From JAGVSR01 sp963825555 (GTDB lineage: Bacteria > Pseudomonadota > Alphaproteobacteria > Rhizobiales > Hyphomicrobiaceae): a DNA stretch of 64,000 nt. A model generated the notes under the pieces. The model had not been told where the DNA came from and did no database searches. It saw only the letters and a list, made by a program, of their open reading frames with translations. The stretch is taken from assembly GCA_963825555.1 (NCBI GenBank), contig CAWGTZ010000028.1, forward strand, positions 49,240-113,239, written 5' to 3'. Positions 38,095 to 46,732 of the stretch are shown one piece after another (within the stretch, counting starts at the first letter, position 1; each line of letters opens with the position of its first letter). Both the position numbers and the translations under genes were made by a program.

Positions 38095-38273
38095 GATGAC
38101 ACCTGATTACGTCTGATGATTTGATCCGGATATTGACGTGATGCTGTCGGCCAAGATCGGACAGAGCCAGGAAGGCTCAGATCACAAACTGTCCAACCAT
38201 TTGATAAATATCAAAAAACGGACTATTCCCTATCTGGACGGCGTCCGGCCTTGGTCGGACCGGACCCGCATAA

Positions 38274-38283
38274 TGTGATCACA
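38274..38283. promoter_or_regulatory. TGTGATCACA palindrome upstream of puuA
   Basis: A perfect 10-bp palindrome in the gap between puuA and the GntR gene, about 180 bp before the puuA ATG. It shares the core GTGATCAC with three other intergenic sites at 39226, 44598 and 44678. It is a predicted operator for the GntR/FCD regulator. Confidence 0.65.
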
Positions 38284-38364
38284 AAGTTGGCCGGAACTCA
38301 AGCGGGGCATGCCGGCACCCGAGGCGCTGACAGCCCATAGCCAATAGGCCAATTCTTAGCCGGG

Positions 38365-39087
38365 CTATTGCACACGCGACAGCACCGCCTCTCCGATGAA
38401 GCCCATGCCCTGGCCGATATCGGCATCAATGGCGGCACGCAGACCGGCCTCGTCCTGTGCTTTCATGGCCATGATGGCGACTTCGTGGTTGTCCTCGATC
38501 GTCGATGTGCCGATCCGGCCGTAAGCCATCCGCATGAACGGCCCGAACTGCAGCCAGACGCTCTCCACCAGAGCCACCAGCGTCGCGGCCTCGGACCGCC
38601 GGTAGATCGCAAAATGAAACTGATAGTTCGATCGCATGTAGGCTTCCGTATCGCCTGCCAGCATCGCGCGATCGATCGCCTTGTCGATCTTTTCGATGGC
38701 CGCGATATCCGCTGCAGTCAGCCGCGCAAGGGCGCGGGCCGCCAGTTCGGGCTCCAGAGCTCGGCGTGCAAAGAGAATTTGATCGAAAGTATCGCGCGTC
38801 ATCGGCGCAACCAGGACGCGGCGATTGTCCTGCAGAAGAAGCGCGCGCTCTGCAATCAGGCGGCGGACGGCCTCGCGCACGGGCATGGGACTGACCCCGA
38901 GCTGGTCTGCCAGCCCTCGGAGCGTAACGGCAGAACCAGGCCGGATACCACCAAACAGAATTTGTTCGCGCAGCCGCCGATAGACCTCTTGGTGCGTGGT
39001 CGGGGCCGCCAAGCCCTCCGCGGGCCCAGCGTCGCCGCCGCGGCGTCCCGCCCCCATTCCGCTCGATGCACTCGCAAGCCGCTTCAT
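38365..39087 (-). CDS. GntR-family regulator, FCD subfamily, of polyamine genes
   Basis: The 240-aa product has a winged helix-turn-helix at residues about 33-95: EVYRRLREQILFGGIRPGS, LRGLADQLGVSPMPVREAVRRL. An FCD ligand-binding helical bundle follows, with the metal-site residues expected around RRALEPELAARAL, NYQFHFAIYRRSE and DNHEVAIMAM. FCD regulators bind small acids or amines and usually repress adjacent catabolic genes. It is divergent from the polyamine importer gene, and a perfect TTGTGATCACAA palindrome lies in the gap (39226-39237), so autoregulation is likely. The ligand is not evident; putrescine or gamma-glutamylputrescine are candidates. Confidence 0.88.
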   Translation of the reverse strand: MKRLASASSGMGAGRRGGDAGPAEGLAAPTTHQEVYRRLREQILFGGIRPGSAVTLRGLADQLGVSPMPVREAVRRLIAERALLLQDNRRVLVAPMTRDTFDQILFARRALEPELAARALARLTAADIAAIEKIDKAIDRAMLAGDTEAYMRSNYQFHFAIYRRSEAATLVALVESVWLQFGPFMRMAYGRIGTSTIEDNHEVAIMAMKAQDEAGLRAAIDADIGQGMGFIGEAVLSRVQ

Positions 39088-39225
39088 TCTAGAAACGTTC
39101 CTATCCTCAATTTCTTAGCAGCCATCCACCAAGCCCGTTCCAGCGCCTGATTCACCCTGCATTCGAACGCTGCCGCCCACTGGACGGGCAGATTGTTCAA
39201 ACGATACTCTTGTAGCGCGGGAATT

Positions 39226-39237
39226 TTGTGATCACAA
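39226..39237. promoter_or_regulatory. TTGTGATCACAA palindrome between the GntR gene and potF
   Basis: A perfect 12-bp palindrome 88 bp upstream of the importer start and about 140 bp upstream of the divergent GntR start. It is the most symmetric of four related sites in the polyamine island, so I treat it as the reference operator. It could control both directions. Confidence 0.75.
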
Positions 39238-39324
39238 TGGGGGCACGTTGCGGACGGTGCCCGGGCCTGCGCCCGGTCGAAACCCAAAGTCGCGACGGCT
39301 TTTGTCACTCGAGGAGGAGTCTGA

Positions 39325-40434
39325 ATGACTATACCGAGCAGGAACCGTCTTCTTCGCGCCGCTGGCGCGGCAGCGGGCGTGCTTGCCTTCGCGTCGGCAG
39401 CGTTTGCCGCTGATCGTGAGGTCCGCGTTTTCAACTGGTCCGACTATATCGACGAGTCGATCCTGGAGGACTTTACGAAGGAGACCGGGATCAAGGTCAC
39501 CTACGATGTCTTCGACAGCAACGAGGTTCTCGAAACCAAGCTGCTAGCCGGCAAGACGGGCTACGATGTCGTGACGCCTTCGGGCTCTTTCCTCGCCCGC
39601 CAGATCAAAGCCGGCGTCTTCCAGAAGCTGGACAAGTCCAAGCTACCCAATCTCTCCAACATGTGGCCCGAGATTTCCGAGCGCACCGCCGTCTACGATC
39701 CGGGCAACGAGTTTTCCATCAACTACATGTGGGGCACCACCGGCATCGGCTACAACGAGGGCAAGGTGAAGGAGCGTATGGCTGACGCTCCGGTCGACAG
39801 CCTTGATCTCATCTTCAAGCCGGAGATTGTCTCGAAGTTCAAGGATTGCGGCATCTTCGTACTCGACACGCCGGAAGAGATCATACCGATGGCGCTCAAC
39901 TATCTCGGTATTGATCCGAACACGACGAACGCGGACGACATCAAGAAGGCCGAGGAACTGATCACCTCGATCCGCCCGAACATTCAGAAGTTCCACTCCT
40001 CCGAGTACATCAACGCACTTGCCAACGGCGACATCTGCATCGCGGTTGGCTGGTCGGGTGACATCCTGCAGGCCCGCGACCGCGCAGAAGAGGCGGAAAA
40101 CGGCAATGTCATCGGCTACAAGGTGCCGAAGGAAGGCACGATGGTCTGGTTCGACCAGATGGCCATCCCCGCCGATGCCAAGAACGTCGCCGAGGCCTAT
40201 GAGTTCCTCAACTATCTCATGAAGCCCGAGGTGATTGCGAAGGCCTCAAACTACGTGAACTACGCAAACGGCAATCTTGCCTCCAAGGAGTTCATCAGCG
40301 AAGAGGTCAAGAACGATCCGTCCATCTATCCCGACGAGGCGACCATGAAGCGCCTTTTCGTCAAGGGACCCTACGATCCCAAGACACAACGCGTCGTCAC
40401 GCGTGCGTGGACGAGGATCGTCACCGGACAATAG
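39325..40434 (+). CDS. potF: Polyamine ABC transporter substrate-binding protein PotF-like
   Basis: The 369-aa periplasmic protein has a signal peptide (RLLRAAGAAAGVLAFASAAFA). Its mature part is of PotD/PotF type: REVRVFNWSDYIDESILEDF, TYDVFDSNEVLETKLLAGKTGYDVVTP, FSINYMWGTTGIGYNEGKV and IAVGWSGDILQARDRAEEA. The last segment carries the Trp/Asp residues that contact putrescine in this family. A strong GAGGAG lies before ATG 39325. It is the first gene of a four-gene importer unit, and a hairpin with T-run at 40448-40479 separates it from potG, consistent with higher expression of the binding protein. Confidence 0.93.
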   Translation: MTIPSRNRLLRAAGAAAGVLAFASAAFAADREVRVFNWSDYIDESILEDFTKETGIKVTYDVFDSNEVLETKLLAGKTGYDVVTPSGSFLARQIKAGVFQKLDKSKLPNLSNMWPEISERTAVYDPGNEFSINYMWGTTGIGYNEGKVKERMADAPVDSLDLIFKPEIVSKFKDCGIFVLDTPEEIIPMALNYLGIDPNTTNADDIKKAEELITSIRPNIQKFHSSEYINALANGDICIAVGWSGDILQARDRAEEAENGNVIGYKVPKEGTMVWFDQMAIPADAKNVAEAYEFLNYLMKPEVIAKASNYVNYANGNLASKEFISEEVKNDPSIYPDEATMKRLFVKGPYDPKTQRVVTRAWTRIVTGQ

Positions 40435-40447
40435 GCTAAGAAGAGAG

Positions 40448-40479
40448 AACCGCGCCGGAGCCTCACCGGCGCGGTTTTT
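40448..40479 (+). terminator. Hairpin with T-run between potF and potG
   Basis: An 11-bp perfect stem (AACCGCGCCGG with CCGGCGCGGTT) with a 7-nt loop is followed directly by TTTTT. It sits 13 bp after the potF stop, and 66 bp separate it from the potG start. It probably acts as a partial terminator that sets the potF to potGHI ratio. Confidence 0.85.
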
Positions 40480-40545
40480 CCTACCGGCCCGATCGAAACC
40501 CTCGGTCAGCCGGCGTCGTTCAACGAACTCATCGGGGGAACTCCC

Positions 40546-41715
40546 ATGACCGTGACGTCCACGATCAATGGAAAGCGAACAGCGGCTCCACAGTCGAGCT
40601 TCACTCCGTGGAAGGACCCCAACGCTCATCCGATCGTCCGCTTTGAGAACGTAACCAAGCGGTTTGGTAATTTCGTTGCGGTCGACAACATCACGCTCGA
40701 TATCTACGAGCGTGAGTTTTTCGCGCTTCTAGGCCCTTCCGGCTGCGGCAAGACCACTCTTCTGCGCATGCTGGCCGGCTTCGAGACACCCACCGAGGGC
40801 CGCATCCTGGTCGAGGGCAAGGACATCACGACGCTCGCGCCCTACGAGCGCCAGAACATAAATATGATGTTCCAGTCCTACGCGCTCTTTCCCCACATGA
40901 CCGTGGAGCGCAACATCGGCTTCGGCCTGCGCCAGGAAGGCATGCCTGCAGACCAGATCGCCGAGCGCGTCAACGAGGCGATCCAGCTCGTCGAGCTTGG
41001 CCAGTTCGCGAACCGCAAGCCGCACCAGCTATCCGGCGGGCAGCAGCAGCGCGTGGCGCTGGCCCGTGCCATTGCCAAGAAACCGCGCATTATGCTGCTC
41101 GACGAGCCGCTCGGCGCGCTCGATAAGCGCCTCCGGAACCAGGCCCAGTTCGAACTGATGCGCATTCAGGAGAAGACAGGCACGACCTTCATCATCGTCA
41201 CCCACGACCAGGAAGAGGCGATGACTGTCGCAAGCCGCATCGCCGTCATGAACCATGGCGTGCTGATGCAGGTCTCGATCCCCGGCGACATCTACGAATC
41301 CCCGAATTCACGCTACGTCGCCGAGTTCATCGGCGAGGTGAATATCCTGGAGGGCCGCGTCGTGGGGATTTCCGACGGGATCGTCGAACTCGAGCCACCG
41401 GCGGGCGGGCGCCACTTCAAGGCCACGGCCATCGATGGCCTGACGGTCGGCCAGCAGGTATGGCTGTCCGTGCGGCCGGAGAAGCTGCGGGTCAGCCTCG
41501 ACCAGCCCGCAGGCGGGGTCAACATGGTCAAGGGACGTGTTGATGACATCGGCTATCTGGGGTCGATCTCGCACTATCACGTCCAGACCGAAGCGGGAAA
41601 CCGCGTGACGGCTCTGCGCGCGAACGCCTCCCATACCGTTGAACGATCGATCAGCTGGGATGACAACGTCTGGCTGGAATGGCCCATCGACGCCGGTGTC
41701 GTTCTCACGGCCTGA
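40546..41715 (+). CDS. potG: Polyamine ABC transporter ATP-binding protein PotG-like
   Basis: The 389-aa ATPase powers polyamine import. Walker A is GPSGCGKTTLLRMLAG near residue 64. The Q-loop is in MMFQSYALFPHMTVERN, the signature is LSGGQQQRVALARA, Walker B is IMLLDEPLGALDK, and the switch His is in ITHDQ-like IVTHDQEEAM. A C-terminal TOBE domain follows (VWLSVRPEKLRVSL). The length and TOBE domain match PotA/PotG. It is followed at 67 bp by the two permease genes. The N-terminal about 30 residues precede the ATPase core and are common in PotG. Confidence 0.93.
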   Translation: MTVTSTINGKRTAAPQSSFTPWKDPNAHPIVRFENVTKRFGNFVAVDNITLDIYEREFFALLGPSGCGKTTLLRMLAGFETPTEGRILVEGKDITTLAPYERQNINMMFQSYALFPHMTVERNIGFGLRQEGMPADQIAERVNEAIQLVELGQFANRKPHQLSGGQQQRVALARAIAKKPRIMLLDEPLGALDKRLRNQAQFELMRIQEKTGTTFIIVTHDQEEAMTVASRIAVMNHGVLMQVSIPGDIYESPNSRYVAEFIGEVNILEGRVVGISDGIVELEPPAGGRHFKATAIDGLTVGQQVWLSVRPEKLRVSLDQPAGGVNMVKGRVDDIGYLGSISHYHVQTEAGNRVTALRANASHTVERSISWDDNVWLEWPIDAGVVLTA

Positions 41716-41782
41716 GCCACCTTTTCAACATTGGACACCCCGCATCGTGACCACCTGAGACAGCAAAGGACGTCGGAAAAAA

Positions 41783-42673
41783 ATGCGCCGCTGGCTCGTG
41801 ATTGCAGTCCCCTACATCTGGCTACTGCTCTTCTTCCTCATTCCGTTCGTGATCGTCTTCAAGATCTCGCTGTCGGATGTGGCCATCGCCATCCCTCCCT
41901 ACGTACCGGTCATCGACCTCTCCGCCGGATGGGACTCAATCAAAGAAGCCTTCCGCGCGTTCGATTTCGAGAATTATGCTTTCATCTTTGAGGATGAACT
42001 CTACACCTCTGCCTATTTGTCCAGCCTCAAGATCGCTGGCATCGCGACATTCCTGACCCTGCTCATCGCCTATCCCCTGGCCTACGGCATGGCGCGCGCG
42101 CCGAAGGACTGGCAACCGACCCTCATGATGCTGGTGATCCTGCCCTTCTGGACGTCCTTCCTGATCCGCGTCTACGCCTGGATCGGAATTCTGAAGAAAG
42201 AAGGCTTACTCAACCTCTTCCTGGACAACCTCGGTCTCATCTCCGAGCCGCTGAACATCATGAACACGACGACCGCCGTCTACATTGGCATCGTGTATTC
42301 CTACCTGCCCTTCATGGTTCTGCCGCTCTATGCAAGTCTGGAGAAGATCGATGCGCGGCTCCTCGAAGCGGCCGCGGACCTCGGATCGCCGCCCTGGAAG
42401 TCGTTCTGGCAAGTGACGTTCCCGCTCTCCATTCCTGGTATCGTCGCGGGCTGCTTCCTCGTCTTCATTCCGGCGGTGGGCGAGTTCGTCATTCCCGATC
42501 TTTTGGGCGGGTCCGATACGCTCATGATCGGTAAGACGCTTTGGAGTGAGTTCTTCAACAACCGTGACTGGCCGGTCGCTTCCGCGGTCGCGGTGATCCT
42601 GCTGCTGGTTCTAACGGTGCCGATCGTCGCCTTCCAGTGGGTGCAGCAGCGCCAGAGGGAGGCCGGCCGATGA
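41783..42673 (+). CDS. potH: Polyamine ABC transporter permease PotH-like
   Basis: The 296-aa inner-membrane permease has about six transmembrane helices, starting with WLVIAVPYIWLLLFFLIPFV. The cytoplasmic EAA loop that docks the ATPase reads LLEAAADLGSPPWKSFWQVT. The family-typical GCFLVFIPAVGEFVIPDLLG follows. It pairs with PotI to form the channel. Its stop overlaps the potI start by 4 bp (ATGA), so the two permeases are translationally coupled, as expected for a 1:1 heterodimer. Confidence 0.92.
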   Translation: MRRWLVIAVPYIWLLLFFLIPFVIVFKISLSDVAIAIPPYVPVIDLSAGWDSIKEAFRAFDFENYAFIFEDELYTSAYLSSLKIAGIATFLTLLIAYPLAYGMARAPKDWQPTLMMLVILPFWTSFLIRVYAWIGILKKEGLLNLFLDNLGLISEPLNIMNTTTAVYIGIVYSYLPFMVLPLYASLEKIDARLLEAAADLGSPPWKSFWQVTFPLSIPGIVAGCFLVFIPAVGEFVIPDLLGGSDTLMIGKTLWSEFFNNRDWPVASAVAVILLLVLTVPIVAFQWVQQRQREAGR

Positions 42674-43494
42674 ACAAGAACTTCTCCTGGTTCAACGTCA
42701 CGTCGATCGTGCTGGGGTTCGCGTTCCTCTACATCCCGATCCTCCTGCTCGTCATCTACTCGTTCAACGAGTCGAAGCTCGTGACAGTGTGGGGCGGCTT
42801 CTCGACCAAGTGGTATGAGGGCCTGCTGGAGAACCAGCAGCTGATGGATGCGGCGTGGACAACTCTGCGTGTAGGCCTCCTCTCGGCCACTATTGCCACC
42901 GTGCTCGGCACGATGGCGGCCCTCGTGCTGGTGCGCATGGGGAGATTTCCTGGCCGCACCCTCTTCTCGGGGATGATCTTCGCGCCACTTGTCATGCCCG
43001 AGGTCATCACGGGCTTATCCCTGCTCCTCCTGTTCGTCGCCATCAATTTCGATCGCGGCTTTTGGACCGTGGTGCTCGCGCATGCGACATTCACGATGTG
43101 CTTCGCCGCCGTCGTCATCCAGGCCCGCCTTACGGACTTCGATCAGTCGGTCGAGGAGGCGGCGATGGACCTAGGTGCCTCGCCGGTTGGCACCTTCTTC
43201 CAGGTGACGCTGCCGATCATTGCGCCATCCGTCATCTCCGCGTGGCTCCTGGCCTTCACGCTTTCGCTGGACGATCTCGTGATCGCGAGCTTCGCAACCG
43301 GCCCAGGCGCCACGACGCTGCCGATGAAGATCTACTCCCAGGTGCGCCTCGGCGTAACGCCCGAGATCAACGCCATATCGACGATCCTGATCGGTTTCGT
43401 CACAATCGGCGTGCTTATTGCCTCGTATATGACGAAGCTTCAGTCGAGCCGCCTGAGCAAGGAGAAGCGCGCCGTCGACGCCGGAGCCAAGTAG
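42670..43494 (+). CDS. potI: Polyamine ABC transporter permease PotI-like
   Basis: The 274-aa permease has about six helices, beginning IVLGFAFLYIPILLLVIYSF followed by NESKLVTVWGGFSTKWY, typical of PotC/PotI. The EAA loop is VEEAAMDLGASPVGTFFQVT, and SLDDLVIASFATGPGATTLP is the usual late signature. I start at ATG 42670, overlapping potH by 4 bp. It ends the importer unit and converges with the agmatinase gene 28 bp away. With PotF, PotG and PotH it makes a complete importer. Confidence 0.92.
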   Translation: MNKNFSWFNVTSIVLGFAFLYIPILLLVIYSFNESKLVTVWGGFSTKWYEGLLENQQLMDAAWTTLRVGLLSATIATVLGTMAALVLVRMGRFPGRTLFSGMIFAPLVMPEVITGLSLLLLFVAINFDRGFWTVVLAHATFTMCFAAVVIQARLTDFDQSVEEAAMDLGASPVGTFFQVTLPIIAPSVISAWLLAFTLSLDDLVIASFATGPGATTLPMKIYSQVRLGVTPEINAISTILIGFVTIGVLIASYMTKLQSSRLSKEKRAVDAGAK

Positions 43495-43522
43495 CCAGAA
43501 ACGAGCGTGGCGAAGCAGGATC

Positions 43523-44527
43523 TCAGGCGGTTCGGCGGTGTTTTTCGGCCCACAGGCAGAGGATGTCATGCGCCACGGTCGCAGCCGCCAGTGCTGTGAT
43601 CTCTGCATGGTCGTAAGGGGGTGAGACCTCCACGACATCGGCGCCCACGATATCGACATCGCCAAGCCCGCGGAGGATTTCGAGTGCCTGCCACGACGCG
43701 AGACCACCCGCGACGGGCGTCCCCGTTCCCGGTGCAAACGCAGGGTCCAGAACGTCGATATCAAACGTCAGATAGGCCTTGGAGCTGCCGACATGCTCGC
43801 GGATCTTGGCTATCACCGCATCGACGCCCATCCGATGCACGGCGGGCGCAGTCAGCACTTCGATGCCATGCGTCTCGGCATTGTGCGAGCGAATACCCAC
43901 GTGGATCGACCTCTCTGGATCGATGAGGCCATCTTGTGCTGCGCGCAGGAACATCGTGCCATGATCGTTGCGCCGCCCGTCGTCCGGCCAAGTGTCCGAA
44001 TGGGCATCGAATTGGATGAGCGCCAGCGGCCCGTGCCGCTTCGCGTGGGCCGCGAGCAGAGGCAGGCTCACGAAATGATCGCCGCCAAGTGACAGAAGCT
44101 GCACGCCGGCGTCGAGTATCTCGCCCGCACCTGCCATGATGTCCTCGGCAACGCGATGGGGCAGCTGCGGCTCGAGGTAGAGATCACCCCAATCGACCGT
44201 CGGTAGCACCGCAAACGGATTGCCGCCGTAGGGGAAGCTGTCAGAAGACCCAAGTTCGGCGGAAGCTGCACGGATGGCCCGCGGGCCTAAACGCGCGCCC
44301 GGCCGGTTGCTGGTCGCGCCATCGTAGGGCACGCCGCAGACAACCGCCTTGGCTTTGGAGAGATCACGTGTATAGGGACGCCTGAGGAAACTCAGCGCGC
44401 CGCCGTAGGTCATTTCCGCGAAGCGCGTCCGCGGATCACGGTTGAGAAAAGCCTGATCGCCCGTACAAATCGTACGGCCCAGGCTTGTGACTGTAGATAG
44501 AGTTCTGGTGGGATCTTTGTCAGACAT
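43523..44527 (-). CDS. speB: Agmatinase-family ureohydrolase (SpeB-like)
   Basis: The 334-aa enzyme belongs to the arginase/agmatinase family, which hydrolyses guanidino compounds to an amine plus urea. The binuclear manganese ligands are in SLGGDHFVSLPLL, IQFDAHSDTWPDD and LTFDIDVLDPAFAPGTGTP. The context suggests agmatine to putrescine, feeding the PuuA/PuuB route; guanidinobutyrate is the main alternative substrate. ATG 44527 has GGAGG upstream. It is divergent from the puuB-type gene, with two GTGATCAC palindromes in the gap, one about 70 bp upstream of this start. Confidence 0.85.
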   Translation of the reverse strand: MSDKDPTRTLSTVTSLGRTICTGDQAFLNRDPRTRFAEMTYGGALSFLRRPYTRDLSKAKAVVCGVPYDGATSNRPGARLGPRAIRAASAELGSSDSFPYGGNPFAVLPTVDWGDLYLEPQLPHRVAEDIMAGAGEILDAGVQLLSLGGDHFVSLPLLAAHAKRHGPLALIQFDAHSDTWPDDGRRNDHGTMFLRAAQDGLIDPERSIHVGIRSHNAETHGIEVLTAPAVHRMGVDAVIAKIREHVGSSKAYLTFDIDVLDPAFAPGTGTPVAGGLASWQALEILRGLGDVDIVGADVVEVSPPYDHAEITALAAATVAHDILCLWAEKHRRTA

Positions 44528-44597
44528 AGTCCGCCTCCGGTTTTCAATCGGTGACGGGCCTTGGCGCGGCGAATGCTGAGCGCCGGGCTGTCCTGCC

Positions 44598-44615
44598 AAT
44601 TTGTGATCACGAATT
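44598..44615. promoter_or_regulatory. GTGATCAC-centred palindrome in the agmatinase/puuB gap
   Basis: AATT-T-GTGATCAC-G-AATT, an 18-bp near-perfect inverted repeat with one mismatched pair. It lies 71 bp upstream of the agmatinase start and is a predicted GntR operator. A sister site is centred 76 bp to the right. Confidence 0.7.
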
Positions 44616-44677
44616 GGAGCACAGGAAATGTTCTTGGTCAAGTGCCCATAAAACCCAATATTGACAGCGCTGCAAAA

Positions 44678-44687
44678 TGTGATCACA
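44678..44687. promoter_or_regulatory. TGTGATCACA palindrome upstream of puuB
   Basis: A perfect 10-bp palindrome with A/T-rich flanks, 51 bp upstream of the oxidase start. It is the fourth copy of the predicted polyamine operator and is well placed to repress the rightward promoter. Confidence 0.7.
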
Positions 44688-44737
44688 AATTAGAGATCAT
44701 CCCAAATCTTTCCGAAGACGAGCCCGAAAGCCACCCC

Positions 44738-46012
44738 ATGGCCGAACCTCACGTTTCTTCCTATTACGCCGCCAGCGTCAACGACACGACGCGCTACCCT
44801 CCGCTCGAAGGCACGGTGAAGGCCGACGTCTGCGTCATCGGCGGCGGCTTCTCCGGTATTTCCACCGCCCTGTCGCTTGCCGAAAAGGGCCGCAGCGTCG
44901 TCGTGCTGGAATCCAACCGGATCGGCTGGGGCGCATCGGGCCGCAACGGGGGCCAATGCATTGCCGGTATCAGCGGCGAGGGGGAAATCGAGCGCCAGCT
45001 CGGAGCCGACGGAGCCAAGCTCGTCCGCGACATCCGCTATCGCGGGCATGAAATCATACAAGAGCGCATCGCAAAGTACGCCATCGAATGCGACTGGAAG
45101 GACGGCTGGATGGAGGCCGCCGCCCGCCCCCGCCACATGGATACGATCCGGAAATTCTACGAGGAGCGCGTTGCCGAGGGCGAAGGCGACCATCATGAAC
45201 TGATCGAGCCCGGGAATTTTCGAAGCGTGCTCGATACCGGCCTCTACCACGGCGGAATCATCGACCGGCGCAGCGGCCACCTCCACCCGCTGAACTTATG
45301 CCTCGGTGAAGCCCGCGCCGCGCGCTCGCTTGGCGTGGCCATCCACGAGGAGTCGCAAGTTCTTGAGATGCAGGGCGGCACGAAGCCCTTCGTGCGCACC
45401 GCACGCGGACGCGTCGAAGCGGACCAGATCGTGCTTGGCGGCGACACCTCGCACAATTTCGAGCGCGGGCGACTGTGGGGCCTACAGTTCCCGACCGGCA
45501 GCTACGTCATCGCCACGGAGCCTTTGAGCGACAATCTCGCGCGCCAGATCAATCCGCAGGACCTCGCCGTCTGCGACAGCAACGTGGTGCTCGATTATTT
45601 CCGTCTGTCGGGCGACCGGCGGATGTTGTTCGGCGGCCGGTGCAATTACTCAAACCGCGATCCCGGCGACATCACCGGCACCATGCACAAGCGTCTTACC
45701 GAGATCTTTCCCCAGTTGAAGGACGTGCGCGTCGACTACACCTGGGCCGGCCGCATCGGCATCGTGCTCAACCGCGTCCCGGCTATCGGCCGGCTGGAGC
45801 CGAACGTCTACTTCATGCAGGGTTACTGCGGTCATGGCGTGAATGCGACGCATATTGCCGGCGAGATCGTGGCAGACGCAATCTGCGGAACGACGGAAAA
45901 GTTCGACATGTTCGACCGCATCCGCCACACACGGCTGCCCATCGGCCAATGGGCGGGCAACCAGATGCTCGCGCTCGGCATGCTCTATTACCGCCTGCGC
46001 GACATCATGTGA
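44738..46012 (+). CDS. puuB: FAD-dependent oxidase, gamma-glutamylputrescine oxidase (PuuB type)
   Basis: The 424-aa flavoenzyme is of the D-amino-acid-oxidase fold. It has the PuuB lead SSYYAASVNDTTRYPPLEG, the FAD Rossmann motif VCVIGGGFSGISTALSLAEKG, and GWGASGRNGGQCIAGI near the flavin. The C-terminal GYCGHGVNATHIAGEIVADA closes the FAD site. In the gamma-glutamyl route it oxidises gamma-glutamylputrescine to the aldehyde with release of ammonia and peroxide. The context (PuuA, agmatinase, importer) supports this; a related amine oxidase is possible. I start at ATG 44738, with a weak ribosome site. Two palindromes precede it. The next enzymes of the route are not in the window. Confidence 0.88.
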   Translation: MAEPHVSSYYAASVNDTTRYPPLEGTVKADVCVIGGGFSGISTALSLAEKGRSVVVLESNRIGWGASGRNGGQCIAGISGEGEIERQLGADGAKLVRDIRYRGHEIIQERIAKYAIECDWKDGWMEAAARPRHMDTIRKFYEERVAEGEGDHHELIEPGNFRSVLDTGLYHGGIIDRRSGHLHPLNLCLGEARAARSLGVAIHEESQVLEMQGGTKPFVRTARGRVEADQIVLGGDTSHNFERGRLWGLQFPTGSYVIATEPLSDNLARQINPQDLAVCDSNVVLDYFRLSGDRRMLFGGRCNYSNRDPGDITGTMHKRLTEIFPQLKDVRVDYTWAGRIGIVLNRVPAIGRLEPNVYFMQGYCGHGVNATHIAGEIVADAICGTTEKFDMFDRIRHTRLPIGQWAGNQMLALGMLYYRLRDIM

Positions 46013-46030
46013 GACGGCGGGCGGGGAGTA

Positions 46031-46732
46031 CTAGAGCCCTAGCGCCTGCATGATCTCGTTCTGGGCCTGGCGAACGGCCGGCGTCCACACGGCGGCGTGC
46101 GAAGCGATCAGGTTCGCCTCCGATTTCAATATGACGCCGTCATCGAGCACGCGCAGACCGTTCGCGGCCAACGTTGCCCCCGTCGAAGTAATGTCGACGA
46201 TTAGATCTGCGGTGCCGGCTGCGGGCGCGCCTTCCGTGGCACCGAGGCTCTCTATGATCCGGTAGTCGCTGACACCCTTGTGGGCGAAGAAGCGCCGCGT
46301 GGTGTTCACATACTTTGTCGCGACCCGGAACCAGCGTCCGTGTTCGCGCCGGAACGCCCCGGCGATCTCGTCCAGATCGGCCATGGTGCGCACGTCGATC
46401 CAATAATCGGGCACCGCCACGACCACGTTCGCATGGCCAAAGCCCAGGGCCTTCAGGAACTCGACGCGATCGTCGGCATCCGACATCTGCTCGCGAACCA
46501 GATCCTCGCCCGTCACCCCCATGTGCGCGCGCCCGGTCTTAAGGTACCAGGCAATCTCGGAGGCGGAGATGAAGGCGACCTCGGCGTTGTCGATCCCCAC
46601 GATTTCACCGCGGTAGCCACGTTCATTGCCGGTCTTGCGCAGCGCGAGCCCCGCCTTGCCGAACATATCGATGGTTTGCTCCATCAGCCGGCCCTTAGAG
46701 GGGACGGCGAGGACGAGATGCTCGGTGGTCAT
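46031..46732 (-). CDS. hisG: ATP phosphoribosyltransferase HisG (short form)
   Basis: The 233-aa enzyme starts histidine synthesis by joining ATP and PRPP. It is the short form, without the C-terminal regulatory domain, and therefore needs HisZ. Family motifs are LAVPSKGRLMEQTIDMFGKA, the substrate-binding ARAHMGVTGEDLV-like region KTGRAHMGVTGED, and the PRPP loop VDITSTGATLAANGLRVLDD. It overlaps the end of hisZ by 4 bp, coupling the two subunits of the octameric complex. Feedback inhibition by histidine would act through HisZ. The gene is last of three leftward genes, hisS-hisZ-hisG. Confidence 0.95.
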   Translation of the reverse strand: MTTEHLVLAVPSKGRLMEQTIDMFGKAGLALRKTGNERGYRGEIVGIDNAEVAFISASEIAWYLKTGRAHMGVTGEDLVREQMSDADDRVEFLKALGFGHANVVVAVPDYWIDVRTMADLDEIAGAFRREHGRWFRVATKYVNTTRRFFAHKGVSDYRIIESLGATEGAPAAGTADLIVDITSTGATLAANGLRVLDDGVILKSEANLIASHAAVWTPAVRQAQNEIMQALGL

